Source: CAVTUU01 sp045804965 (GTDB lineage Bacteria > Chloroflexota > Chloroflexia > Thermomicrobiales > UBA6265). From it: 64,000 nucleotides of DNA. Both the position numbers and the translations under genes were made by a program. The notes below the pieces were generated by a model. That model was given only the letters and a program-made list of their open reading frames with translations, ran no database searches and was not told the DNA's origin. This document shows positions 17,498-25,801 of this stretch, in pieces (the stretch's first letter is position 1; every line of letters begins with the position of its first letter). Location of the stretch: positions 1 to 64,000 of the forward strand of contig JBJMMD010000051.1 of the NCBI GenBank assembly GCA_045804965.1. Direction: 5' to 3'.

Positions 17498-18070
17498 TCA
17501 GCCCAGTTCAGCCACGGCGGTGGCGCGATAGGCTTTCGACAGACTCGCATAATGATCGCCACCGAGATGATGTAAGAGTTGACCGGCGTCAGTTTCGACC
17601 TGCCAGGTTTCACCGAACGCTTCGTCGAGCGCGGAAACGGCAAGGACACGTCCGACGAAAAGGTCATGGTCGCCAAAGGTGATGCGGTCGATAACGCCAC
17701 ACTCGATGTGACCAACGCATTCCGCTACCAACGGCGCTTCAATTTCCGCGGCCTCTTCGGGATTGAGTTCCGCGGTCTCGAATTTGTCTTCGTCACGACC
17801 CGATGTCATCCCGCAGCGATGCACTGCTGCCAGGAGATCAATATTCGGGAAGTTCAGCGCGAACTGCTCGGTTTTGGTCACGAATTCATGGCTGAGCCGG
17901 CTCGGCTGGATTGCGACGCCGACATAGGTGGGGGCGAAGCTTACCGACAACAACCATCCGGCGGTCATTACGTTCGGTTGGTCGTGGTACATCGAGGTCA
18001 AGAGCGCAACCGCTCCCGGCGCGAGCATGCGCAGCGCCTGGCGATCCTCGAGCGTCATTTTCTCCGCCAT
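17498..18070 (-). CDS. flavin reductase-like domain protein (FMN-binding)
   Basis: 190 residues of the flavin reductase-like, split-barrel family: PGAVALLTSMYHDQPNVMTA at the N-terminus, then VGVAIQPSRLSHEFVTKT and FALNFPNIDLL, and a C-terminal GDHDLFVGRVLAV. Members bind FMN and reduce it with NAD(P)H, or serve as partners of monooxygenases. The electron acceptor here is unknown. It faces the hydrolase convergently and lies 14 bases after the GT4 glycosyltransferase on the same strand, so cotranscription from that promoter is likely. Confidence 0.85.
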   Translation of the reverse strand: MAEKMTLEDRQALRMLAPGAVALLTSMYHDQPNVMTAGWLLSVSFAPTYVGVAIQPSRLSHEFVTKTEQFALNFPNIDLLAAVHRCGMTSGRDEDKFETAELNPEEAAEIEAPLVAECVGHIECGVIDRITFGDHDLFVGRVLAVSALDEAFGETWQVETDAGQLLHHLGGDHYASLSKAYRATAVAELG

Positions 18071-18084
18071 TGTTTCCCCCTAAA

Positions 18085-19227
18085 TCATCTCGGCCTAGTG
18101 AGCACATCGCGGTAGGCTTCAAGTGTCAACGCTGCCGTTTGTCGCCAGGAAAACTGCGCTGCCCGCGCGAGCGCCTTCGCTTGAAGCGACATTGCTAAAC
18201 CCTCGTTCGTCATCACGTCGATGATCGCGTGCGCGACCGATTCGATTTCCGGCTCGACGAGGAGGCCGCCACCCCCAACCACTTCCGGCAAACTCGTCCG
18301 ATTCGCCGCAATGGTCGGCACGCCGCACGCCATCGCTTCCAGGGGGGTCAGGCCAAACCCTTCGTACAACGATGGTGTGACGTAGAGATTGGCCCCTTGG
18401 TAGAGGAGGAGTTTGTCCTCCTCCGTGACGCGACCGGGCAATACGACCGAGTCTTGCAGTCCCAACTTGGCAATCAGCGGCTCGAGCGGCGGAAAAACCG
18501 CGCGATTTTTCGAATGCGGCGTTCCAGCAATCACGAGCTTCGTTCGAGCAGGCAAATTCGATTTGGCGCTCGCGAACGCCTCAATCAGCAACGGCACGTT
18601 TTTCCGGACATCGAGGCCGCCGACGTTGAAGATGTAGGGATCGGTGATGCCGAGCTGATTGATCTGGCGCTTGACCGCGTCCCGATCAGGAGCGGGCACG
18701 TATCGCTCATCAGCCGCTTCCGGGGTAATCCGAATGTTTTGTTCCTTAAAGCCAAGTACCTCCTGAATGTCCTTCGCAGCCGCTTGTGACGGCGTCAATA
18801 CAATCCGCGCCTGCCGCACGGCGTGTTGTACGGTCGCCAAACGGGTTCGCATCGCCGCCGATGCTCGGTATTCAGGCAGCACAAGCGGAATCACATCGTG
18901 AATCGTGATCACGAGCGGCAAACCGGCGCGAATCGGCGCCGAGAAGTGCGGGATGTGCAAGAGCTGAGCCTTGGTTTTTCGCGCTTTTCGCGCAACCCCG
19001 AAGAGTTCCCAGCGCATCCGCTCGAACCGTCCGTCATGCCAAATCGCCTCAGTTGTGCATGTCAGCCAGTTGCCGCGGAAGCGTCGCGGCGCCGGCCAAT
19101 CCGGATCGAGCAGTCGAAGGTCGAGGTCGCCGCGAAGCTCATCGAAACCAGTTTGTAAGCCTCGAACGTACGCCGCCGTGCCTGATGGAGGCAATCGCAG
19201 AAAGCTGCCATCCATCGCAATCCGCAC
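18085..19227 (-). CDS. glycosyltransferase family 4
   Basis: 380 residues with a GT-B fold. The N-terminal domain starts VRIAMDGSFLRLP with a Gly-rich acceptor loop (SGTAAYVRGL). The C-terminal donor domain has FNVGGLDVRKN near 210, VVLPGRVTEEDK near 280 and the EX7E-type motif PSLYEGFGLTPLEAMACG near 310. It transfers a nucleotide-activated sugar, probably mannose-like, to an unidentified acceptor on the cytoplasmic face. GTG at 19227 is preferred, with AGGA five bases upstream; the frame is open to 19320 but without family homology. An extended -10 box lies about 85 bases upstream. Confidence 0.9.
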   Translation of the reverse strand: MRIAMDGSFLRLPPSGTAAYVRGLQTGFDELRGDLDLRLLDPDWPAPRRFRGNWLTCTTEAIWHDGRFERMRWELFGVARKARKTKAQLLHIPHFSAPIRAGLPLVITIHDVIPLVLPEYRASAAMRTRLATVQHAVRQARIVLTPSQAAAKDIQEVLGFKEQNIRITPEAADERYVPAPDRDAVKRQINQLGITDPYIFNVGGLDVRKNVPLLIEAFASAKSNLPARTKLVIAGTPHSKNRAVFPPLEPLIAKLGLQDSVVLPGRVTEEDKLLLYQGANLYVTPSLYEGFGLTPLEAMACGVPTIAANRTSLPEVVGGGGLLVEPEIESVAHAIIDVMTNEGLAMSLQAKALARAAQFSWRQTAALTLEAYRDVLTRPR

Positions 19228-19310
19228 AGTCGTCCTGCTCCGTGGTCGCCCTGCCCCGGAATCCCCGGAATGAGGAGCCAGTAGGCTTCGTGGTTCCCTG
19301 AAAGTGTCGT

Positions 19311-19319
19311 AGTATAGCA
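19311..19319 (-). promoter_or_regulatory. extended -10 promoter for the GT4 gene
   Basis: On the minus strand the sequence reads TGCTATACT, an extended -10 (TGnTATACT, one mismatch to TATAAT). No good -35 is present, which is acceptable for extended -10 promoters. It implies a leader of about 75 bases before the GTG at 19227. Confidence 0.55.
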
Positions 19320-19349
19320 ATCAGCATTGCCGGCTTCGTTCATGTAACT

Positions 19350-19377
19350 TTGCGCGCCGGGCGGCCTGTGCTATCAT
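19350..19377 (+). promoter_or_regulatory. sigma70-type promoter of trxA
   Basis: TTGCGC at 19350-19355 and TATCAT at 19372-19377 are separated by 16 bases. The start codon of trxA follows 54 bases later. It is divergent from the GT4 promoter at 19311-19319. Confidence 0.55.
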
Positions 19378-19431
19378 TTGGGAAGTAACTTTCTGCGAGG
19401 TCATCGTGGTCAACGTGAGATAGGAGAACCT

Positions 19432-19770
19432 GTGGCAAACCTGCTTGAAATCACCGACTCGACCTTCGAGGCCGAAGTCCTCCAGGCCGACAAGCCGGTC
19501 CTGGTCGATTTCTGGGCCCCATGGTGCGGTCCTTGCCGGATCGTCGGGCCGATGCTCGACGAGATCGCGAGCGAGAAGCCGGACGCAGTTAAGATCGTCA
19601 AGATCAACACCGACGAGAACTACCAATTCGCCGGCAAGTACGGCGTGATGAGTCTGCCAACATTGCTTATCTTCAAAGGCGGAGAACCAGTTGACAAGCT
19701 GATCGGCGCGCATCCCAAACGGACCATCATCGACCGCCTCGAACAGCAGCTCAACGGCGACTCAAACTAG
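19432..19770 (+). CDS. trxA: thioredoxin
   Basis: 112 residues, the usual thioredoxin length. The redox site is WAPWCGPC near residues 25-32, followed by the conserved cis-proline segment VMSLPTLLIFKGGE near 70. It reduces protein disulfides in the cytoplasm with electrons from thioredoxin reductase, which is not in this window. The start is GTG with AGGAG five bases upstream; the frame is open from 19378 but the extra residues are not part of the fold. A strong terminator hairpin follows the stop, so the gene is a single transcription unit. Confidence 0.95.
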   Translation: MANLLEITDSTFEAEVLQADKPVLVDFWAPWCGPCRIVGPMLDEIASEKPDAVKIVKINTDENYQFAGKYGVMSLPTLLIFKGGEPVDKLIGAHPKRTIIDRLEQQLNGDSN

Positions 19771-19794
19771 CATTTTCACAAATTTAACGAAACC

Positions 19795-19831
19795 GCGCCC
19801 GCCCGTGTTTTCACGGGCGGGCGCTTATCTT
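19795..19831 (+). terminator. rho-independent terminator after trxA
   Basis: A perfect 13 bp stem (GCGCCCGCCCGTG / CACGGGCGGGCGC) with a TTTT loop spans 19795-19824 and is followed by TTATCTT. It lies between the convergent trxA and DUF3303 genes and may stop transcription in both directions. Confidence 0.85.
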
Positions 19832-19851
19832 AAACCTTCAGTCGGTCCAGA

Positions 19852-20139
19852 CTATTCGTCGAGTGCCCCGAGGTAGGGTTTGATCGCTTCTGAAGTTTCC
19901 CGGCTGTGGACCACCGGCACGATCTCGAACTCGACCAGATCTCGCCACTGCACGACCCATTCCTGGAGCATTATCGCGTCTTCGCATTCGACAAGTTGGA
20001 AGCAGCGGTCGAAATTCGATTCGACCCAGCTTTCCACGTAGGTCAGTCCCTCGGGCATCAACCTGCCCTTTTCCAATGCCCGGCGATAGACGGCCACCGC
20101 ATCGCGATCTTTGTACCGTTCGACGACCATGAAGAGCAT
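19852..20139 (-). CDS. DUF3303 domain protein
   Basis: 95 residues matching the DUF3303 pattern: MLFMVVERYKDRDAVAVYRR at the N-terminus, then RLMPEGLTYVESWVESNFDR and a C-terminal WRDLVEFEIVPVV. The fold is expected to be ferredoxin-like, as in small dimeric alpha-beta barrel proteins. No biochemical function is known. It begins 23 bases after nrdR and is likely in the same transcript. Confidence 0.85.
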   Translation of the reverse strand: MLFMVVERYKDRDAVAVYRRALEKGRLMPEGLTYVESWVESNFDRCFQLVECEDAIMLQEWVVQWRDLVEFEIVPVVHSRETSEAIKPYLGALDE

Positions 20140-20162
20140 GTGGCCCCCAGCCTAGATTCGCC

Positions 20163-20645
20163 TTAGCTCGTTCCGGCTGACGGCACGCCGGGGTTCGCAT
20201 CCCGCAGCCCTTCGACCTCACGGCTCAAGTCCTCGAGATCGGCAAACGAGCGGTAAACGGACGCGAACCGGATGTATGCAACGTGGTCGAGCTCCTTCAA
20301 GTTGCGGAGCACGGCTTCGCCGATGGCGCTGGACGGCACCTCTTGTGTGCCGAGCGCGAGCATTTCGCCTTCGATTTTCTGCACCAGGCGATCGATTTCT
20401 TGCTCGCCCACCGGGCGCTTGGTCAGGGCGACCCGGATTTTCTGGCGGAGCTTGACCGGGTCGAATTCCTGCCGCCGACCATCCTTCTTGACGACGATCA
20501 GACCTCCGAGCTCAACTCGCTCGTACGTCGTGTAACGCCGGCCACAGACGACGCATTCACGACGCCGGCGAATCGATTCGCCTCCGCCGAGCTCGCGGCT
20601 ATCAATCACCCGCGAATCGCCCGCCTGGCAAAAAGGGCACTTCAT
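20163..20645 (-). CDS. nrdR: transcriptional repressor NrdR
   Basis: 160 residues. The N-terminal zinc ribbon is CPFC (3-6) with CVVC (31-34), including the typical SRELGGGESIRRRREC. An ATP-cone domain follows at about 49-135 (VVKKDGRRQEFDPVKLRQKI). NrdR senses ATP/dATP and represses ribonucleotide reductase genes. No nrd gene is in this window. Placement next to ftsZ suggests a link between DNA precursor supply and division, but that is only a neighbourhood argument. Confidence 0.96.
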   Translation of the reverse strand: MKCPFCQAGDSRVIDSRELGGGESIRRRRECVVCGRRYTTYERVELGGLIVVKKDGRRQEFDPVKLRQKIRVALTKRPVGEQEIDRLVQKIEGEMLALGTQEVPSSAIGEAVLRNLKELDHVAYIRFASVYRSFADLEDLSREVEGLRDANPGVPSAGTS

Positions 20646-20757
20646 TGACAGTCACCACAGGGAAAGGGCAACAAACGAATGACCGCTTGTGGGTCGGCCG
20701 CTCGGTAGAGAGTATGCACTTAGCGCTCGCACGATTCCGTCATGCGGCGCCCGCCCA

Positions 20758-21897
20758 CTATCGCTCTCGGAGGAAACGAATGATCGACGCCTCGCCATCC
20801 CAATCGTCGTCCGGCAGCACGGGCGTGCTGTGGGCCGGACTGACTGCGCGGCCGATTGGTTCCGGCGCAGGAGGCCGCATTGGGCGTTCGCGCGCAGTTT
20901 GCGTGCGAGTTCGCCGGCTTGGCAGCTCAGCGAGTGCGTTTCGGTCGTCGAATCCGGTTGCGATCAACGTGATCATGACCGAGTCGCCGAGCGTCTCGTC
21001 GATTGACGTGCCGTAGATAATCTCGGCGTCTTCATCGGCTGCAGCGCGAATGATCTCCGCCGCCTCACTTGTTTCGAGGAGAGTGAGACTTGGACCCGCG
21101 GAGATGTTGTACAAGACGCCTGTGGCGCCTTGAATGCTCATTTCGAGCAGCGGGCTTTCGATAGCTTCTTTCGCCGCATCGATACAGCGCGTTTCGCCCG
21201 CGCCATGACCGATCGCCATGAGCGCCGATCCCGCGTCACGCATGATTGTCTTTACGTCGGCGAAGTCGAGGTTAATCACACCCGGTTTAATGATGAGATC
21301 GGATATACCAGCGATACCTTGGCGAAGCACATCGTCCGCGTATCTAAACGCCTCGGTAATCGGCGTTTTTGGATCAACCATATGAATCAAGCGTTCGTTC
21401 GGAATCGTGATGAGCGCATCGACTGTATCCCGAAGCGCATTGATCCCTTCGTCGGCCGCGCGCCGGCGGCGGCTGCCCTCGAAGTCGAACGGTCGGGTGA
21501 CGACGCCAACAGCAAGCGCCCCCGCGTCCCGCGCCAGACGGGCAATCACGGGCGATGCGCCGGTTCCCGTACCGCCGCCCATGCCCGCAGTGATGAAGAC
21601 CATATCGGTCCCGCGCATGAGCTCGATCAAGCTCTCTGAGCTTTCTTCAGCAGCGCGGGCGCCGACTTCTGGACGCCCGCCGGCACCAAGGCCCTTGGTC
21701 AGTTTGTCGCCGATGCGAACCGCGATCGGCGCTTGGCTTGTCAGGAGCGCCTGCGCGTCGGTGTTGACCGCAACAAACTCGATGCCGTCAACACCCGCGG
21801 CGACCATGCGATTGATCGCATTGCCGCCCGCTCCGCCGACCCCGATCACTTTGATCGTAGCGAAGGTCGTCGAATACTCGGGGATGGTGTAGCGCAT
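20758..21897 (-). CDS. ftsZ: cell division protein FtsZ
   Basis: 379 residues from the ATG at 21897 (MRYTIPEYSTTFATIKVIGV). The tubulin-like GTPase has VGGAGGNAINRM near 18, the signature GMGGGTGTGASPVIA near 105, and the T7 loop NLDFADVKTIM near 210. The C-terminal tail ends IIRFLRER, comparable with the conserved FtsZ tail peptide that binds partner proteins. It polymerises into the Z ring. The frame stays open to 22053, and an ATG at 22041 with GGGG upstream would add about 48 low-complexity residues; I cannot exclude that longer form. No ftsA or ftsQ precedes it. Confidence 0.95.
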   Translation of the reverse strand: MRYTIPEYSTTFATIKVIGVGGAGGNAINRMVAAGVDGIEFVAVNTDAQALLTSQAPIAVRIGDKLTKGLGAGGRPEVGARAAEESSESLIELMRGTDMVFITAGMGGGTGTGASPVIARLARDAGALAVGVVTRPFDFEGSRRRRAADEGINALRDTVDALITIPNERLIHMVDPKTPITEAFRYADDVLRQGIAGISDLIIKPGVINLDFADVKTIMRDAGSALMAIGHGAGETRCIDAAKEAIESPLLEMSIQGATGVLYNISAGPSLTLLETSEAAEIIRAAADEDAEIIYGTSIDETLGDSVMITLIATGFDDRNALAELPSRRTRTQTARERPMRPPAPEPIGRAVSPAHSTPVLPDDDWDGEASIIRFLRER

Positions 21898-22319
21898 CGG
21901 CTTTGACTCTGCTTCCTGAAGATCGCGGTTGGTCGGTGGAGGAGCGGCGAAGGAAGACGTGTAGACTGCTCCTGGACCTGGAAAGATGCGGTGCTGCCGG
22001 TTTGCCTGTCCTTGTGTTGGGCGTTGTCCCCGGGATTGCATCGTCGTCCCCACCCCTCAACATCGTAACCGGATGTTCGCCCAGCAACGATTCGTGATGC
22101 TGCGCGTCTTCCCCGGTTGGCGCGCTCCCCACTCGCGTCACCATCGCTGGACTATTCCCGGCAACCTACCATCTACCCCTCGCCGGCGCTAGGCAAGCGG
22201 AAGCAGATGATTTGCGAAGCACTCCGCTAATGGCACGGATTTAGGATCCGCGGCCAGTATAGCATGCGTCATCGCTTCATCCTGGCATCTGTACGTACAT
22301 TGTGAACCTCTGTTTTCCC
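21898..22319. other. gap between ddl and ftsZ
   Basis: 422 bases where ftsQ and ftsA would often be found. Only short frames are present, and none resembles FtsQ (POTRA domain) or FtsA. It may contain an ftsZ leader or the alternative FtsZ N-terminus. I see no clear promoter. Confidence 0.5.
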
Positions 22320-23441
22320 CTACGCTCTTGGGCGCCGATCGGCGTGCCGTTCGAGGGCTAGGGCAATGAGCCGGTCGACAAGTTCGGATAGGCTGATCCC
22401 CGTCGCTTGCCACAACATTGGGTACATACTAATGGCGGTAAAGCCGGGGATCGTATTGAGTTCGTTGATGTAGATATGGTCGGTGTGCTTGTCCAAGAAA
22501 AAGTCGACTCGAGCCATGCCCGCGAGGTCGAGCGCCTTGAACGCGGTGATTGCAAGTTCCTGAACCTCAACCAGCGTCTTGCCCTCGAGCCGGGCCGGGA
22601 CGATAAGCTGCGATCCCTCTTCGACGTATTTGGCGTTGTAGTCATAGAACTCATTACCCGGGACGATCTCACCGACGACAGAAGCGATCGGCTCGTCGTT
22701 GCCCAGGACCGAGACTTCCAATTCACGTGCGTCAACGCCTTGCTCGATGATGATCTTGCGGTCATGTTTGCCGGCCTCGGTCAACCCCGTAGCAAGCTCG
22801 GAGCGATCGTGGACCTTGGTAATGCCGACACTCGAGCCCATATTCGCCGGTTTTACGAAGCAGGGATACCCGATCTTTCGATCGATCCAATCGCCGATGC
22901 GATCCGGATCGTTTTCCCATTCGCGGCGAAGAACCGCCTGCCAGGGCGCTTGCGGCAACCCAGCTTGCTCGAGGATCGTCTTCGTGATTGCCTTGTCCAT
23001 CGCCACCGCTGAGCCGAGCACTCCCGACCCGACATAGGGCAATCCCGCGAGCTCGAGCATGCCCTGCACCGTGCCATCCTCGCCCATCGGTCCGTGCAGA
23101 ACGGGAAAGACCACATCGACATCTCTCGCGAACACGGCGGGCACCAATTCACCAGCGGGCGCTTCGGCCTTCCCGCCCGTCGCCGAGCTGCCATTGGTAA
23201 GCGCGAACAGCGGCGACGCCGAGGCAAGCTGTGCGAGCGGATCTCCCGTGGAAAGCCACCGGCCTTCGCGCGTGATACCGATTCGCGAGACCTCGAACCT
23301 CTCGGGATCGAGCGCACTGATCACGGTTTGGGCCGAGCGCAATGAGACATCATGCTCGTCTGACTGGCCTCCAAACATGACAGCAATACGCACTTTGCCC
23401 GCTGCGCCGCCGTCTTGCTCCTCGGTGGTGCCCTCGCTCAT
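22320..23441 (-). CDS. ddl: D-alanine--D-alanine ligase
   Basis: 373 residues, normal length. The N-terminal segment VMFGGQSDEHDVSLRSA is diagnostic. The ATP-grasp core has MDKAITKTILEQAGLP near 130 and VKPANMGSSVGITKV near 180, and the metal site is INELNTIPGFT near 333. It makes the D-Ala-D-Ala dipeptide used by MurF, encoded further upstream in the same run. It starts 15 bases after the murB stop. Confidence 0.95.
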   Translation of the reverse strand: MSEGTTEEQDGGAAGKVRIAVMFGGQSDEHDVSLRSAQTVISALDPERFEVSRIGITREGRWLSTGDPLAQLASASPLFALTNGSSATGGKAEAPAGELVPAVFARDVDVVFPVLHGPMGEDGTVQGMLELAGLPYVGSGVLGSAVAMDKAITKTILEQAGLPQAPWQAVLRREWENDPDRIGDWIDRKIGYPCFVKPANMGSSVGITKVHDRSELATGLTEAGKHDRKIIIEQGVDARELEVSVLGNDEPIASVVGEIVPGNEFYDYNAKYVEEGSQLIVPARLEGKTLVEVQELAITAFKALDLAGMARVDFFLDKHTDHIYINELNTIPGFTAISMYPMLWQATGISLSELVDRLIALALERHADRRPRA

Positions 23442-23456
23442 GATCGCCCCCTCACC

Positions 23457-24401
23457 CTATGGTTCTCCGATGACTTCGATCTCCGGATGCAGATCGATCC
23501 CGAACTCGCTTTGAATCCGATCCTGCGCAATGGCGATCAATTCGCAAACTTGGGTTGCGGTCGCTCCGCCCGCATTGACGATGAAGTTTGCGTGTTTCGT
23601 CGAAAACGACACGCCGCCAACCTGAAATCCTTTCAAGCCCACCGCTTCAAGCAATCGTCCGGCAAAATCGCCAGGCGGATTCGTAAAGGTCGATCCTGCG
23701 CACGCCCCGGTCGGTTGCGTTTGATGACGATAATCCGCGTGCTCCTCAGCCAGTCGGACAAGGTCCGCCTTGTCACCTTTCGGCAGGTGCAGCACAACGG
23801 CAAGGACATGCACGTCTCTTGGCCGAGACATTGCCTTCACGGTCGTGTACCGATAAGTGGGATCAAGCCAAGTGCGGGACCGTTCCGACACTTCGCCGTT
23901 GTTGTCGATCACGACAACAGAACGTAGTGCATCCTTCATCTCGGTTCCGTGGGCGCCGGCGTTGTTGACGGTCGCCCCGCCAATTGTGCCGGGCAGCCCA
24001 ACCCCCCAATCCATGCCCGCCCAACCGCGCTCTGAGACATAGCGGCCAACCCACGACAGTGGTGCCTGGGCTGCGACGCGGACGACGACCTCGTCGCCGC
24101 GATCTTCGGCCCCGAGCAATTGTTCAGCCCGCTCCCCCGGTGTGCGACACGAAATGACGAGTCCGCGAATCCCGCCCTCGCGCACAAGCAAGTTGCTGCC
24201 GCCGCCGATGACCGTTATCGGCAATCCCTCGCCGGCCGCCCAGCGAACAGTGGCGATGAAATCGTCAGGCGTCGGCACGCGGACCAAGTAATCTGCCGGT
24301 CCACCGATCCGCCAGGTTGTATGTAGAGACATTGGCGACTGCCGCATGACTTTGAGGTGCGGCGCGCCCTGAATCGCCGTGGTCGACATGAGTGACTTCA
24401 T
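23457..24401 (-). CDS. murB: UDP-N-acetylenolpyruvoylglucosamine reductase
   Basis: 314 residues. The FAD-binding segment has VIGGGSNLLVREGGIRGLVI near 65 and GLPGTIGGATVNNAGAHG near 133. The catalytic serine lies in AGSTFTNPPGDFAGRLLEA near 235, and the C-terminal HANFIVNAGGATA is typical. It reduces enolpyruvyl-UDP-GlcNAc to UDP-MurNAc with NADPH. Its ATG overlaps the murC stop by four bases, so the two are translationally coupled. Confidence 0.95.
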   Translation of the reverse strand: MKSLMSTTAIQGAPHLKVMRQSPMSLHTTWRIGGPADYLVRVPTPDDFIATVRWAAGEGLPITVIGGGSNLLVREGGIRGLVISCRTPGERAEQLLGAEDRGDEVVVRVAAQAPLSWVGRYVSERGWAGMDWGVGLPGTIGGATVNNAGAHGTEMKDALRSVVVIDNNGEVSERSRTWLDPTYRYTTVKAMSRPRDVHVLAVVLHLPKGDKADLVRLAEEHADYRHQTQPTGACAGSTFTNPPGDFAGRLLEAVGLKGFQVGGVSFSTKHANFIVNAGGATATQVCELIAIAQDRIQSEFGIDLHPEIEVIGEP

Positions 24402-25801
24402 GCGTGCGCTGCCTTCGCCTGCAACCGATTGAGGAGCCGCGGTCCGACCGACGTGACATCGCCAGCGCCAAGCGTCAAAACTACATCTCCTGAGCGCACG
24501 CGATCAGACAGCAAATCGACTGCATCAGACGGTGTCCCACCTGCGAGCGCGCCATTCGGCAGCAATCGAATGAGGTCTGTCGATGAAACGCCTAGGTTAT
24601 CAGTTTCGCGGGAAGGATAGATATCAAGGATGACGATCTTGTCGGCGTCGCCAAACGAGCCGGCGAAATCTCCGAGCAGCGCCTTTGTCCGGCTGAACGT
24701 GTGTGGCTGAAAGATCGCCCACAGCCTCCGCTCGCGAAATCTCTCGCGCGCGGCTTGAAGCGTCACCCGGACTTCGCTCGGGTGATGCGCGTAGTCATCG
24801 ATCACCGTCACCCCGCCGACGTCGCCCTTGGTTTCAAACCGCCGCCCAACCCCTTCGTACGAAGCGAGCGCGGCTATTGCTTCCGAAGATCCGTAACTTA
24901 GTGCGTCGAGCGCTGCTGCCGCCGCAAGCGCGTTCAAGGCGTTGTGCCTCCCGGGGACCTTGAGGCTGAGTTCGTAGAACTTGCCTACGGGATCGATCAT
25001 CCGCCAGCCGCTGGCAGCGCTCGCGAGCCGCCAGTCTGCCTGGGCGCTCTCTCCAAAAGTGATGACCTTGGTCTGCGCGGAAACTCCCGCAAGGTTTCGC
25101 TGGGCGCCAGGATCGTCCGCTGAAGCGATCAAAGATCCATTAGGCCGAATGTTACTGTAGAAATCGCGAAACGCTCGGTCGTAATCGAGTTGATCTCGAA
25201 ACAGATCAGGGTGGTCATATTCGATATTCGTCACGACAGCGATGTCCGGCTTGAGCCATAAGAATGAGTAATCGTATTCGTCGGCTTCAACCACCATCAC
25301 GTCACCACGTCCCGGCGCCGCGTTCGTCCCGGTCGCGGCCAACACCGCCCCAATCGCATAGGACGGCTCGGCCCCGAGCTCAAGCAAGGCGCTGGCGATC
25401 ATGCCACTCGTCGTCGATTTTCCGTGCGATCCAGCGACGGCGACACATTGCTTTGCATTCGCCAGCAACCCCAGGAGTTGCGCGCGTTTGACGGCCGGCA
25501 CGCCCGCTTCGAGGGCGGCCGCCAATTCCGGATTGTCCCCTCGCACGGCAGCAGTAACGACCACAAGCGCCGCGTTCGCAGCGTCAGCGCGCTGGTTATG
25601 TCCAATTCCTACCTGGATGCCTTCGGCCTGCAACGCTTCGGTTTGCTCGGATGCGACTGCGTCGGAACCTGTCACGCGGTAGCCCCATGCGAAAAGGATT
25701 CTCGCCAACCCGCTCATCCCGATTCCACCGACCCCAATGAAATGGATCGGCCCCGGCATGGGCGGGAGCGTCTCAATCTGGCTGTTTGGCATCTGAATCA
25801 T
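24398..25801 (-). CDS. murC: UDP-N-acetylmuramate--L-alanine ligase
   Basis: 467 residues. The N-terminus IHFIGVGGIGMSGLARIL is characteristic of MurC. The ATP loop reads AVAGSHGKSTTSGMIA near 120, with Ser in place of the common Thr. EADEYDYSFLWLKPD and DDYAHHPSEVRVTL are the other Mur ligase signatures. It adds the first L-Ala to UDP-MurNAc. It overlaps murD (4 bases upstream) and murB (4 bases downstream). Confidence 0.96.
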   Translation of the reverse strand: MIQMPNSQIETLPPMPGPIHFIGVGGIGMSGLARILFAWGYRVTGSDAVASEQTEALQAEGIQVGIGHNQRADAANAALVVVTAAVRGDNPELAAALEAGVPAVKRAQLLGLLANAKQCVAVAGSHGKSTTSGMIASALLELGAEPSYAIGAVLAATGTNAAPGRGDVMVVEADEYDYSFLWLKPDIAVVTNIEYDHPDLFRDQLDYDRAFRDFYSNIRPNGSLIASADDPGAQRNLAGVSAQTKVITFGESAQADWRLASAASGWRMIDPVGKFYELSLKVPGRHNALNALAAAAALDALSYGSSEAIAALASYEGVGRRFETKGDVGGVTVIDDYAHHPSEVRVTLQAARERFRERRLWAIFQPHTFSRTKALLGDFAGSFGDADKIVILDIYPSRETDNLGVSSTDLIRLLPNGALAGGTPSDAVDLLSDRVRSGDVVLTLGAGDVTSVGPRLLNRLQAKAAHA

